Made by a program: the position numbers and the translations under genes. 64,000 bases of DNA, taken from Deltaproteobacteria bacterium (lineage in GTDB: Bacteria; Myxococcota_A; UBA9160; UBA4427). Below, one piece after another: positions 35,439 to 43,537 of the stretch. The stretch covers positions 62,001 to 126,000 of the forward strand of contig PBFW01000071.1 in NCBI GenBank assembly GCA_002719955.1, written 5' to 3'. The notes under the pieces are model-generated. The model was not told the origin of the DNA, searched no databases, and saw only the letters and a list, made by a program, of their open reading frames with translations. The first letter of the stretch is position 1. Every line of letters begins with the position of its first letter.

Positions 35439-36419
35439 TCAGTCATCGGCATTCGAATCGGCTTGTGTCGCGGGGCCGGGGAAGATCGCCTCGATGGCTT
35501 CCGAGACCTCGATCGGCAACTCGATCCCGACCGCCTTCACGTTCTCTTCGAGCTGGTTGATCCGGGTAGCGCCCACGATGACGCTCGCGATATTCGGACG
35601 CCCCAGGCACCAGGCGAGCGCGAGTTGGGCCATCGAAATTCCGAGACCGTCCGCCAGTGTCCTCAATTCATCGATTCGCTCGAGCACGCCCACGTCGAGA
35701 TGATTCGCCATCCAGCGATTTCGCTTGGGGTCGCTTGCGCGGCTTCGTCCGGGGATCTGGCCGCCGCTGTATTTGCCGGTGAGCGCTCCCTGAGCCAGGG
35801 GGCTGAAGACGATTTGGCCGAGCCCCTCCCGCTCGCAGGTGGCGACGAGATCGACTTCGATCTGTCGTTCCAGGATCGAGTACTCCGGTTGGCTCGCGAT
35901 CGGGCGATATCCGCCGGTACGGTCCGCGATCTGGCAGGCCTCCTCGATCTCGGAGGAATTCCAATGGGAGACCCCCCAGTAGAGCAGTTTGCCCTGGCGG
36001 ATGAGGTCCTCGTAGGCGCGAACGGTCTCCTCGATCGGGACATCCGGATCCGCGCGGTGGCATTGGTGGAGGTCGAGATAGTCGGTCTTCAATCGCCGCA
36101 ACGAGCCCTCGACGCTCTCGACGATATGCTTGCGGGAGAGGCCGCGATCGTTGGCGCGTTCGGACATCGGGAAGAAGCATTTCGTGGCGAGCACGAGGTG
36201 GTGGCGAGGCAGGGACGCGACGGCATCGCCGAGTGCCGATTCCGCGTCGCCGTCCTGATAGACGTCGGCGGAGTCGAAGAGGTTGATTCCGAGGTCGAAG
36301 GCCCGGTGGACGAGTCGAGCGGTTTCGACAAAGTCAACGCGGCCGCCGAGCGTCAGCCATGAGCCGAGGGAGACCTCGCTGACCTGCAGGCCGCTCCGCC
36401 CCATTGCGCGTGTTCGCAT
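35439..36419 (-). CDS. Aldo/keto reductase (YghZ/Kv-beta-like)
   Basis: This NADPH-dependent reductase of 326 aa has the AKR fold. The catalytic Asp and Tyr are in FDSADVYQDGDAE, the Lys in LATKCFFPMSE, and the His in LDLHQCHRADP. The opening MRTRAMGRSGLQVSEVSLG and the segment YWGVSHWNSSEIEEAC are typical of AKR6/YghZ-type proteins, which act on aldehydes and methylglyoxal. The C-terminal NADP-binding part reads SVIVGATRINQLEENV. It is divergent from miaE and is followed by the GST remnant. Confidence 0.92.
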   Translation of the reverse strand: MRTRAMGRSGLQVSEVSLGSWLTLGGRVDFVETARLVHRAFDLGINLFDSADVYQDGDAESALGDAVASLPRHHLVLATKCFFPMSERANDRGLSRKHIVESVEGSLRRLKTDYLDLHQCHRADPDVPIEETVRAYEDLIRQGKLLYWGVSHWNSSEIEEACQIADRTGGYRPIASQPEYSILERQIEVDLVATCEREGLGQIVFSPLAQGALTGKYSGGQIPGRSRASDPKRNRWMANHLDVGVLERIDELRTLADGLGISMAQLALAWCLGRPNIASVIVGATRINQLEENVKAVGIELPIEVSEAIEAIFPGPATQADSNADD

Positions 36420-36487
36420 GGATCCAATCTAGCAGGTTGCGAGAAGAGACCGGGCTCGATTGGAAGATCGCGTTAGACTCCGCTGCC

Positions 36488-37066
36488 GTGCTCAACCTGG
36501 CTTCTCAAACCACGTCCGAATGGCTCCTCAGGGCCGAAGCCCATCTCGACGAGGTGTTGCTCGATCACGCCCACTGTGAAAAGAAGGCCGCGGGTGCAGC
36601 AATCAAGCTGCTCTTCTCGTATCCACATCATCGTTTCTTGCAGGAGCCGTTGGCGGAGCTCGCGCGTGAAGAACTCGAACATTTTCAGCAGATTCTCATG
36701 CTGCTCGATGCGCGCAGTATTCGCTACGAGACGATCAAGCCGAGCCCCTATGGAATGGCGCTGCATCGGCTCGTGCGCCGGGACGATCCCGATCGCTTGC
36801 TCGATCTACTCACGATCGCCGCGCTGATCGAAGCGCGCAGTTGTGAGCGATTTCAGATCCTGGCCGACGGGATTGACGACGCGGTGCTCGGGGATCTTTA
36901 TCGCTCACTGCTTGTCAGTGAAGCGCGTCATCACGGCACCTATCGCGAACTCGCCGCGCAGCTCGTCGGTCGCGAGGTGGCGGAAACGAGGCTTGCCGAG
37001 TTGGCGGAGGCCGAGGCGGAGATCATCGCGCGTCCCTGCGAGTGGGTCCGGGTTCATGCCGGCTAG
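36488..37066 (+). CDS. miaE: tRNA-(ms2io6A)-hydroxylase, MiaE
   Basis: MiaE is a non-heme diiron monooxygenase that hydroxylates the isopentenyl group of ms2i6A at tRNA position 37. The 192-aa protein shows the diiron ligands: Glu in LLRAEAHLDEVLLDHAHCEKK (also the conserved DHAHCEKKAA), Glu/His in AREELEHFQQI, and Glu/His in ALIEARSCERF and VSEARHHGTYREL. The GTG at 36488 gives the usual opening LNLASQTTSEWLL; the longer frame from 36404 would overlap the divergent reductase start. It overlaps the next gene by 11 bp. Confidence 0.92.
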   Translation: MLNLASQTTSEWLLRAEAHLDEVLLDHAHCEKKAAGAAIKLLFSYPHHRFLQEPLAELAREELEHFQQILMLLDARSIRYETIKPSPYGMALHRLVRRDDPDRLLDLLTIAALIEARSCERFQILADGIDDAVLGDLYRSLLVSEARHHGTYRELAAQLVGREVAETRLAELAEAEAEIIARPCEWVRVHAG

Positions 37067-37940
37067 CGGGCTCGACGAGAGCACGGCGATGCAGGCGACG
37101 ACCTCGCTCGGGCGGGTCGCGTGGACCGAGGCCGGCGCGGCGCAAGCACATGAAGCGGCGCTGCCGCTCGTCTTGATCCACGGGTTCACGGGCCATCGCG
37201 ACGACTTCATCGGCGTCGTGTCCGAGCTCGCCGAAATCGGTTCGCAGCGGCGTGTGATCGCTCCCGACCTGCGTGGGCACGGAGATTCCGATGAAAGACC
37301 AGGTTCTTTGGGATGGTCCTTCGAGCAACTTGTGAAAGATCTGCTCGCCTTTCTCGATCGGCTCGGCCTGGAGCGTGTCGACCTGCTCGGGCATTCGATG
37401 GGTGGGTTCGTCGTCTTGCGCTTCGTGCTCGCGCATCCCGAGCGTGTCCGCTCGCTCGTCTTCTTGTGCTCGGGCCCCGAGCCCCCCCCCTCGCTTTCGA
37501 AGCGCGGGTTCCTGAAAGCGGCCGAGATCGCCGATGCGCGCGGGATCGATGGGCTTCAGCCCATGCTCGAGAAGGTTGGACGAATCGATGGCTCGGCCAC
37601 GATCGCGGCATGGAGCGATCGCTATTGGAGCCATCATCGACGGCGTCTGAGTGCGATGACTCCCGAGAGCTATCGGGGGCTGGGTATGGCCTTTTTCGAT
37701 GCGGAGTCGCTGGCCGCGCGACTGCCCGAAGTCGAGCGGCCGACGCTCGTGTTGGTTGGGGAATGCGATGTGGATTGGTTGCCCGGTGCCGATCTCTTCG
37801 AGCGGGCTCTGCCATTCGTGCAGCGGAGGACGCTCGCGAAGGCGGAACACCATCCGCATAACGAGAATCCCGAGGCCTTCCTGTCCGCGATAGAGGCGCA
37901 TCTCGCCGCGGTGGAGGAGGCCGAACGCTGCGGTGCCTGA
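37056..37940 (+). CDS. Alpha/beta hydrolase
   Basis: The protein is 294 aa. The oxyanion motif is PLVLIHGFTGHRDDF, the strand after it VIAPDLRGHGDSD, and the Ser nucleophile is in LLGHSMGGFVVL. The Asp lies in LVLVGECDVDWLP and the His in AEHHPHNENPEAFL. The arrangement resembles MhpC/haloperoxidase-like hydrolases; no narrower substrate can be read. ATG 37056 overlaps the miaE stop by 11 bp; a second ATG at 37089 is possible. Translational coupling to a tRNA-modification gene is probably incidental. Confidence 0.85.
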   Translation: MPASGLDESTAMQATTSLGRVAWTEAGAAQAHEAALPLVLIHGFTGHRDDFIGVVSELAEIGSQRRVIAPDLRGHGDSDERPGSLGWSFEQLVKDLLAFLDRLGLERVDLLGHSMGGFVVLRFVLAHPERVRSLVFLCSGPEPPPSLSKRGFLKAAEIADARGIDGLQPMLEKVGRIDGSATIAAWSDRYWSHHRRRLSAMTPESYRGLGMAFFDAESLAARLPEVERPTLVLVGECDVDWLPGADLFERALPFVQRRTLAKAEHHPHNENPEAFLSAIEAHLAAVEEAERCGA

Positions 37941-37982
37941 GGGCTCGGGACGATTCGATACGCACCAGGAGAGAGTTTCGAC

Positions 37983-38723
37983 ATGAATGGAACGACACAG
38001 GATGTCCAGATCACAACTTCGGCCGGTGGGGCGATGGGCGCCTATCTGGCCTTGCCCGAGGGCGACGAACCGGCTCCGGGGGTGATCGTCTGGATGGAAA
38101 TTTTTGGGGTGAACGGGCATATCCAGGATGTCACCCGGCGATTCGCGGCAGAGGGCTACGTCGCGCTCGCACCCGATTTTTTTCATCGGACGGGGCCGGG
38201 GATTCAACTCGGCTACGACGAGGCGGGTTTCGAGGAGGGCTTCAAGCATCTTTCGGCGCTGAAGGCCGATGAGATGATCGCCGATGCGCGAGATGCCGTT
38301 GCCTATCTCAGGAGCCGCGATGATGTGCGCGGCGAGAAGGTCGGTGTGACCGGTTTCTGCATCGGCGGCCATATGGCTTATCTCACAGCTTGCGAGACCG
38401 ATGTTGCAGCGACGGCGTCCTTCTACGGTGGTGCCATCGCCGCACCGGAGGGACCCGGTGGCGCGGAGCCGACGCTCGGCCGAAGCTCGAAGATCGGCGG
38501 CAAGATCCAGTGTTTTTTTGGTGCCAAGGACACGCTGATCCCCCAGGAGCATGTCGAGGCCATCAAGGCGTCACTTGCCGATGCGGGGGTCGACCACGAA
38601 ATCTTCGTCTACGAAGAGGCCGACCACGGATTCCATTGCGACCAGCGCGACACCTACCATGAAGCCAGCGCCGTCGATGCGTGGGCGAAAACCAAGGTGC
38701 TCTTTGCGAGCGTGCTCCGTTAG
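37983..38723 (+). CDS. Dienelactone hydrolase family protein
   Basis: The protein is 246 aa. The nucleophile elbow is GVTGFCIGGHMAYL with Cys in place of Ser, as in dienelactone hydrolases. The acid/base residues lie in FGAKDTLIPQEH and ADHGFHCDQRD. The N-terminal PGVIVWMEIFGVNGHIQDVT and RFAAEGYVALAPDFFHR are typical of the family, which hydrolyses dienelactone in chloroaromatic degradation; many members act on other esters. AGGAGAG precedes the start. The gap to the alpha/beta hydrolase is 42 bp, so they could be one operon. Confidence 0.92.
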   Translation: MNGTTQDVQITTSAGGAMGAYLALPEGDEPAPGVIVWMEIFGVNGHIQDVTRRFAAEGYVALAPDFFHRTGPGIQLGYDEAGFEEGFKHLSALKADEMIADARDAVAYLRSRDDVRGEKVGVTGFCIGGHMAYLTACETDVAATASFYGGAIAAPEGPGGAEPTLGRSSKIGGKIQCFFGAKDTLIPQEHVEAIKASLADAGVDHEIFVYEEADHGFHCDQRDTYHEASAVDAWAKTKVLFASVLR

Positions 38724-38757
38724 GTCGCGGTGGGACCCGGTGGGGCTCGCAGGTCGC

Positions 38758-39876
38758 TCAGTCGAGGATCTCGTGCAGCGCCTCGAGCAGTCGATCGACG
38801 GTTTCGGGCCGCGCATTCTCGCCCATCAGGCCGATACGCCAGATTTCGCCGGCCAGCGGGCCGAGGCCGGCACCGACTTCGATTCCGAACGTCTGGAGCA
38901 GACGCGCGCGGACGCTGCCCTCTCCGAGGGACCGGATTCGCTCGGGCAACTCGACCGAGGTCAACATCGGCAGGCGATCGGCCGCATCGACGAGCGGCAC
39001 GAACCCCATCGGCGCGAGCCCGTCGACCAGACGGGCGGCCGCTTCGCGATGACGTGCGAAGCGGGTCGGCAGCCCTTCCTCGAGGACGAGATCGAGGCCC
39101 GCGGCGAGGCCGTAGGTCGCTGTGATCGGGGCGGTGTGGTGATAGACGCGTTTCTCGCCCGCGTAATATCCCGCCAGCAACGAGAGGTCGAGAAACCAGC
39201 TCTGGACCGGTGTCTCACGCGCTTGGACGGCGTCGATCGCGCGCGCGGAGAACGAGGTGGGCGAGAGTCCGGGTGGGCAGGACAGGCATTTCTGGGTCCC
39301 GCTGTAGGCGGCGTCGATTCCCCAGGCGTCGAGTTCGACGGGCTGCCCGGCGAGCGATGTCACGCAGTCGAGCACGACCATCGCGTCCGCCTGCTGCGCC
39401 GCCGTCGCGATCTCCTCGACCGGCTGGCAGACGCCCGTCGAGGTCTCGGCGTGAACGAAGGCGACCACTTTGGGGCGGACGCGCGCGATCGCTTCGGCCA
39501 TCTCGCTCGGATCGAGGGTCTTGCCCCAGGTCGCCTCGACCCGTGTCACGTCGGCACCGGCGCGGCTCGCGACTTCGGCCATCCGCCCACCGAAAACTCC
39601 GTTCACTCCGATCACGACGCGCTCGCCGGGTTCGAGGAGGTTGACGAGCGCCGTCTCCATGCCGGCGCTGCCCGTAGCGGAGATCGGCAGCGTCATCGCA
39701 TTTGTGGTGCCGAAGACGTTGCGCAGGCCCTCTTTGACACGCTCGAGCAAGTCGATGAATTCGGGATCGAGATGGCCGAGCAGCGGGCGGCTCATCGCCT
39801 CGAGGACGGCCGGGGGGGCATTGGATGGGCCGGGACCCAGAAGCAATCGTTTGGGAAGCGGTTTCAGGATCGGCAT
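38758..39876 (-). CDS. Serine--pyruvate / alanine--glyoxylate aminotransferase family protein
   Basis: This PLP-dependent class V aminotransferase of 372 aa opens LLLGPGPSNAPPAVLEAM, the hallmark of the AGXT/phosnacet family. It continues with ISATGSAGMETALVNLL, FVHAETSTGV, VVLDCVTSLAGQPVELD, and the PLP-binding Lys in YSGTQKCLSCPPG. The C-terminal small domain reads IEVGAGLGPLAGEIWRIGLM. It likely interconverts glyoxylate/glycine with alanine or serine/pyruvate. It is transcribed convergently with the dienelactone hydrolase. Confidence 0.92.
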   Translation of the reverse strand: MPILKPLPKRLLLGPGPSNAPPAVLEAMSRPLLGHLDPEFIDLLERVKEGLRNVFGTTNAMTLPISATGSAGMETALVNLLEPGERVVIGVNGVFGGRMAEVASRAGADVTRVEATWGKTLDPSEMAEAIARVRPKVVAFVHAETSTGVCQPVEEIATAAQQADAMVVLDCVTSLAGQPVELDAWGIDAAYSGTQKCLSCPPGLSPTSFSARAIDAVQARETPVQSWFLDLSLLAGYYAGEKRVYHHTAPITATYGLAAGLDLVLEEGLPTRFARHREAAARLVDGLAPMGFVPLVDAADRLPMLTSVELPERIRSLGEGSVRARLLQTFGIEVGAGLGPLAGEIWRIGLMGENARPETVDRLLEALHEILD

Positions 39877-39927
39877 CGCGGCAGGTTAGCGACTCGCCCC
39901 GAGTGCGTGAGGCGCACGGCTCACGAG

Positions 39928-39956
39928 TTGACACAATGACCCGCCAGCCGTAGTGT
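39928..39956 (+). promoter_or_regulatory. Candidate sigma-70-type promoter
   Basis: A consensus -35 hexamer TTGACA at 39928-39933 is followed after 17 bases by TAGTGT (3 of 6 to TATAAT) at 39951-39956. It points toward the small membrane protein and dNTPase. The -35 and spacing are good, the -10 is weak. Confidence 0.3.
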
Positions 39957-40171
39957 CTGGGGCTCCTGCCCCCGAGGGAGCGAGCCGCGAAGAGCATCCA
40001 TCCGAGTCAGGATCCATGTGGGGACCGATGCTGCGGGCGGCGAGAACCCAGCCACACAATCGAGACCATCCGGACCGGGCGGAACGGGATTCTTTCAGCG
40101 AATCGAGTGGGTTGGCGCGATTTCGGTCGAGCGTACCGCTTGGATTTCAGGGCGCGACCCGGTCCGCTTTG

Positions 40172-40429
40172 ATGGAACGGAACACTGAGATGGCAAAGTC
40201 GGGTCGTAAGGGGACCAGGTCCGTTGAGGCGGTGCGCGGCAGGGCGCGATGGATCGTGGGCGTCTCTGCACTCGTCTTGGCCATGATCGCGTTCTGTGCG
40301 CTGATAATGGGCGGAGGCGGATCTCCGAACGTCGACGCGCGCGGGCAGGGGGCCGAGCAGGTTCTCGACGATATCGATGCGAAATCCCGCAAGGCGATGC
40401 GCGACCTGCTGCGTGAGGCGAGGAACTGA
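40172..40429 (+). CDS. Small single-pass membrane protein
   Basis: This unrecognised protein of about 85 aa (79 if the ATG at 40190 is used) has a basic N-terminus, one hydrophobic helix (WIVGVSALVLAMIAFCALIM, about residues 33-52), and a soluble charged tail with KSRKAMRDLLREARN. The basic-inside rule predicts the N-terminus in the cytoplasm and the C-terminus in the periplasm. It sits 99 bp before the dNTPase start and may be in its transcript. Confidence 0.5.
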   Translation: MERNTEMAKSGRKGTRSVEAVRGRARWIVGVSALVLAMIAFCALIMGGGGSPNVDARGQGAEQVLDDIDAKSRKAMRDLLREARN

Positions 40430-40528
40430 GGAGGCGACGACCGCCTCGAAACGAGGACTGGGACCGAGGTCGGCCCACGCCGGATCGTGAAGCGAACAGA
40501 GAAACGACGAGGGGAGAGGCGCCAGAGC

Positions 40529-41686
40529 ATGGGCTGGCGGACACGTGCGGCATACGAAGAGGAGGAGCGACGCGGGCTCGCGCCGTGGGCGACCTGCGCC
40601 GCGGACTCGCGCGGTCGGCTGGTCGACGAGCCTCCCCACGCCTACCGTACGGCTTTTCAGCGCGACCGCGATCGCATCGTCCACGCGCGTGCGTTTCGGC
40701 GTCTCGAGTTCAAGACCCAGGTCTTCGTCCACCTGGAGACCGATCATTACCGCAACCGGCTCACGCACACGATCGAGGCGGCCCAGGTGGCACGCACCAT
40801 CGCGCGGACGCTGCGCCTGAACGAGGATCTTGCCGAGGCCATCGTCCTCGCCCACGACCTGGGGCATACGCCCTTCGGGCACGCTGGGGAAGCGGTGCTC
40901 GCGGAGTTGATGAAGGGCGACGGCGGGTTCGACCACAATCGCCAGAGCCTGCGGATCATCGACTTGCTGGAGGATCGCTACCCCGAGTTCAGGGGGCTCA
41001 ACCTGACCGCCGAGACCCGTGAGGGAATCCTCAAGCACGGCGCCCAATGGCCTCATCCGGTCGCTCTTCCCCCGCTCCACCCCCAGAGGACCCTCGAAGC
41101 GCAGGTCGCCGATTGCGCGGACGAAATTGCCTATTTGCACCATGATCTGGACGACGGTCTGCGAAGCGGGCTGTTGACCATCGAAATGCTCGACGCCCAG
41201 AGCCTTTGGAAGCATGCTCAGGAGGGTCGGCGGAGCGGCGCGGGGGAGGGCACCTCGTTTTCGGTCGCACGGACGCAGACGATCGGCGCATTATTGAATA
41301 CCCTGAACACGGATCTGATCGAGGAGACGACTCGTCGTCTCGACGTGGATCCGCCCCTTTCCCTGGCTGACCTTCGGCAGCGCAAGGAGCCGATCGTCGG
41401 TTTCTCGCTCGAGGTCGACCTGGGCAAGCAGGAGCTGAAGGGCTTCCTTTCCGAGAATTTCTACCACCACCCTCAGGTCCTGCGACGGACTCGCAAGGCC
41501 GAGTGGATCGTGGGGGATCTGTTTCGAAACTATCGGGATGATCCGATGCTGCTTCCCATCCATGTACACTCGCGCTTCGCGCAGGAGGGACAGCCCCGGG
41601 CCATCTCGGATTATATTGCGGGGATGACGGATCGATTCGCGATGGACGAGCACCGGAAACTGCTCGATCCCCAGGCTGCGACCTGA
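40529..41686 (+). CDS. Deoxyguanosinetriphosphate triphosphohydrolase-like protein
   Basis: This HD-domain dNTPase of 385 aa belongs to the dGTPase/SAMHD1-like group, which cleaves dNTPs to deoxynucleosides and triphosphate. Visible blocks are DRDRIVHARAFRRLEFKTQV, the HD-site His in LTHTIEAAQ, the HD pair in VLAHDLGHTPFGHAGE, and the distal metal Asp in VADCADEIAYLHHDLDD. The start at 40529 has a GGGAGAGG site nine bases upstream and gives the usual family opening (RRGLAPWATCAADSRGR); a GTG at 40487 is an alternative. Confidence 0.93.
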   Translation: MGWRTRAAYEEEERRGLAPWATCAADSRGRLVDEPPHAYRTAFQRDRDRIVHARAFRRLEFKTQVFVHLETDHYRNRLTHTIEAAQVARTIARTLRLNEDLAEAIVLAHDLGHTPFGHAGEAVLAELMKGDGGFDHNRQSLRIIDLLEDRYPEFRGLNLTAETREGILKHGAQWPHPVALPPLHPQRTLEAQVADCADEIAYLHHDLDDGLRSGLLTIEMLDAQSLWKHAQEGRRSGAGEGTSFSVARTQTIGALLNTLNTDLIEETTRRLDVDPPLSLADLRQRKEPIVGFSLEVDLGKQELKGFLSENFYHHPQVLRRTRKAEWIVGDLFRNYRDDPMLLPIHVHSRFAQEGQPRAISDYIAGMTDRFAMDEHRKLLDPQAAT

Positions 41687-41766
41687 GCCCCTCTCGGCGA
41701 CTGATAACTGACAACTGATCACGCGCGGGCCCATTCGGTTCCGCGCGTCATGGACCCAGACGGACA

Positions 41767-42939
41767 ATGAGTTTACCGGAGAGCCTCGAGCGTGCTGCCA
41801 GCGAAATGGCAGATCTAGCAGATCAGATTCGCCCCGCGAACGGAGATCCCAGCCGACTCCTGGAGGAGCTCGGCACTACGGAGGCCGGACAGCTTCTGGC
41901 CTGGATTCTTTCCGAGCAACCGGCCGATGCAGCGGAACTCCTCGAAGCCTGGGGCGAGGACGACGCTGGCGTGGCGATCCTGCTCGCGCTCCCGGATGAC
42001 GGGATCGCGAAGCCCGGTCGCAAGCTATTGCGCAAAGCCCGCCATCGTCTTCGCTCCCAGGGCATCGCGGCAGCGGGCGGCGAATCGGTCGCGACCGTGA
42101 AACGCAGCGTCGTTTCGGCGAACGATCGCTGGCAAGCCGCCCATCTATCGAGCCCGGATTTTCGCGGTGCACGCATGGGCTACCTGGTGGATAGCCATCC
42201 TGCGGGTGGGGCGCGGCTCTTCGAGATCCGCTTCGACGAGGGGCGTGGAATACTTGATTTCAAGATCTATAGCGCTGGTCGCAGTAAGGTTCGGGGTTTC
42301 CTCCGCAGTTTGACGGAGGGGGCGGGTCAACGCCTTTTCGAGGTCGATCGCGATGCGCTGCGTGCGCTGGTCTGGCGTGCGAGCCAGGCGCAGCCGGACG
42401 ACCGTCCACTGCCGACGTCGTTCGTCGAGTGGCGCACGCGACTCTTCTCCGACGAACTGGAAAAGGTATCGACCCCCGGCGGTCTCGCGCGTGAGGCGCT
42501 GGGGGCGGGCGAACTCGCACCCTCGCTCGAGACGCTCGTGCAGGAGGTGAAGAATGGATCTCTGGGACCCTGGCCACCGACGACGAGTCTGGTCAGCGAG
42601 TGGATGGATCGAGGCCGTGAGGCGGTGGAGGGGCTCGAGGGCGAAGCTCGGGCGACGAGGATCGAGTCCTGGATCGACGAGATCACCGTCTCGCTCCAGG
42701 AGGCGACCGATGATGTCCTGATCTCGCGGCACCTGGATGAGCTGGCGTGGGTGCGCTGGCAGGCAGGCCTCGAGGGCGAGGCGCAGCGACTCTTGACGGT
42801 CTCGTCCGCTCTCTCGACGGACTCCGGCGTTTCGAAAGCGTTCACGCGAGCGCGTGTCGAATCGCTCTTTGCCCCTTATCTGGCCGACCTTCGGGTGATC
42901 GAGCAATCCGCGCTCGACCCCGAAGATGGCGACGATTGA
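41767..42939 (+). CDS. Hypothetical protein, first gene of an uncharacterised trio
   Basis: I do not recognise this 390-aa protein. It is soluble, acidic and helical, without signal peptide or membrane helix. A Leu/Ala/Glu-rich first 90 residues contain helical-repeat-like segments (TTEAGQLLAWILSEQPADAAELLEAWG). A compact beta-containing region follows at about 135-195 (FRGARMGYLVDSHPAGGARL, FDEGRGILDFKIYSAGRSK). The last half is again helical (RESWI-like ATRIESWIDEITVSLQEATD). The start ATG lies 80 bp after the dNTPase. Its stop overlaps the next gene by 14 bp, so the pair is likely co-translated. Confidence 0.7.
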   Translation: MSLPESLERAASEMADLADQIRPANGDPSRLLEELGTTEAGQLLAWILSEQPADAAELLEAWGEDDAGVAILLALPDDGIAKPGRKLLRKARHRLRSQGIAAAGGESVATVKRSVVSANDRWQAAHLSSPDFRGARMGYLVDSHPAGGARLFEIRFDEGRGILDFKIYSAGRSKVRGFLRSLTEGAGQRLFEVDRDALRALVWRASQAQPDDRPLPTSFVEWRTRLFSDELEKVSTPGGLAREALGAGELAPSLETLVQEVKNGSLGPWPPTTSLVSEWMDRGREAVEGLEGEARATRIESWIDEITVSLQEATDDVLISRHLDELAWVRWQAGLEGEAQRLLTVSSALSTDSGVSKAFTRARVESLFAPYLADLRVIEQSALDPEDGDD

Positions 42940-43312
42940 GAAATCGGGAGAGGAGGGCGCCTTGCTGCTCTCGCAGAACCGACACTGGCGCGTGACGCGC
43001 GGGAAGACCGCGAGCGAGGTCGTGATCGCGCTCGAGAAGGAAGGACTGCCCGAGGATTGGCGGGACTTCAAGGATTTTCGGCTGGAGATTCCAGTCGATC
43101 GATGGAATCGCGTTGTGAAGCATATCCGAACCGATCGCAAGTTGTTCGGTGGGGTCGTGCTCGAATTCGCAAATCAAGAGGAACAACTGCCGGCGGTACT
43201 GGGTCACGACCGGCTCTACGGAGATCTCCAGCGGGTCATGCAGGATGCGACGTCTTCGCTCGTGGAGAGCGGTGCCCTGGTCCTGACAGCCGTGGATCTT
43301 TCGCCCGAATAG
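42926..43312 (+). CDS. Hypothetical protein, second gene of the trio
   Basis: I do not recognise this 128-aa protein. It appears to be a small alpha/beta protein (HWRVTRGKTASEVVIALEKE, DWRDFKDFRLEIPVDRWN, LFGGVVLEFANQEEQLPAVL). The ATG at 42926 lies inside the end of the preceding gene with a 14-bp overlap, which argues for a tight operon. 225 bp without a clear gene separate it from the 977-aa gene. Confidence 0.65.
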   Translation: MATIEKSGEEGALLLSQNRHWRVTRGKTASEVVIALEKEGLPEDWRDFKDFRLEIPVDRWNRVVKHIRTDRKLFGGVVLEFANQEEQLPAVLGHDRLYGDLQRVMQDATSSLVESGALVLTAVDLSPE

Positions 43313-43537
43313 CTCGCAGCCCAAACCGGAATGGCCCGAAGCCCTGTCGGATCTCGGGAGGGGAGTTGGTGGAGGCCGCCGCGGGATCACCCCGGGCGAC
43401 TCGGGGCGTCATCCGTGTTGGGGCGAGCCGTGCTTGCAGACCAAGGCTTCGGCAGGGCCTTCTTGATGAAATATGGGGTCGTCCAGATCGAGCGCTCCGC
43501 GAGAGCGCCGGCGAGCGATGGCCGGGGGAATTGAGGG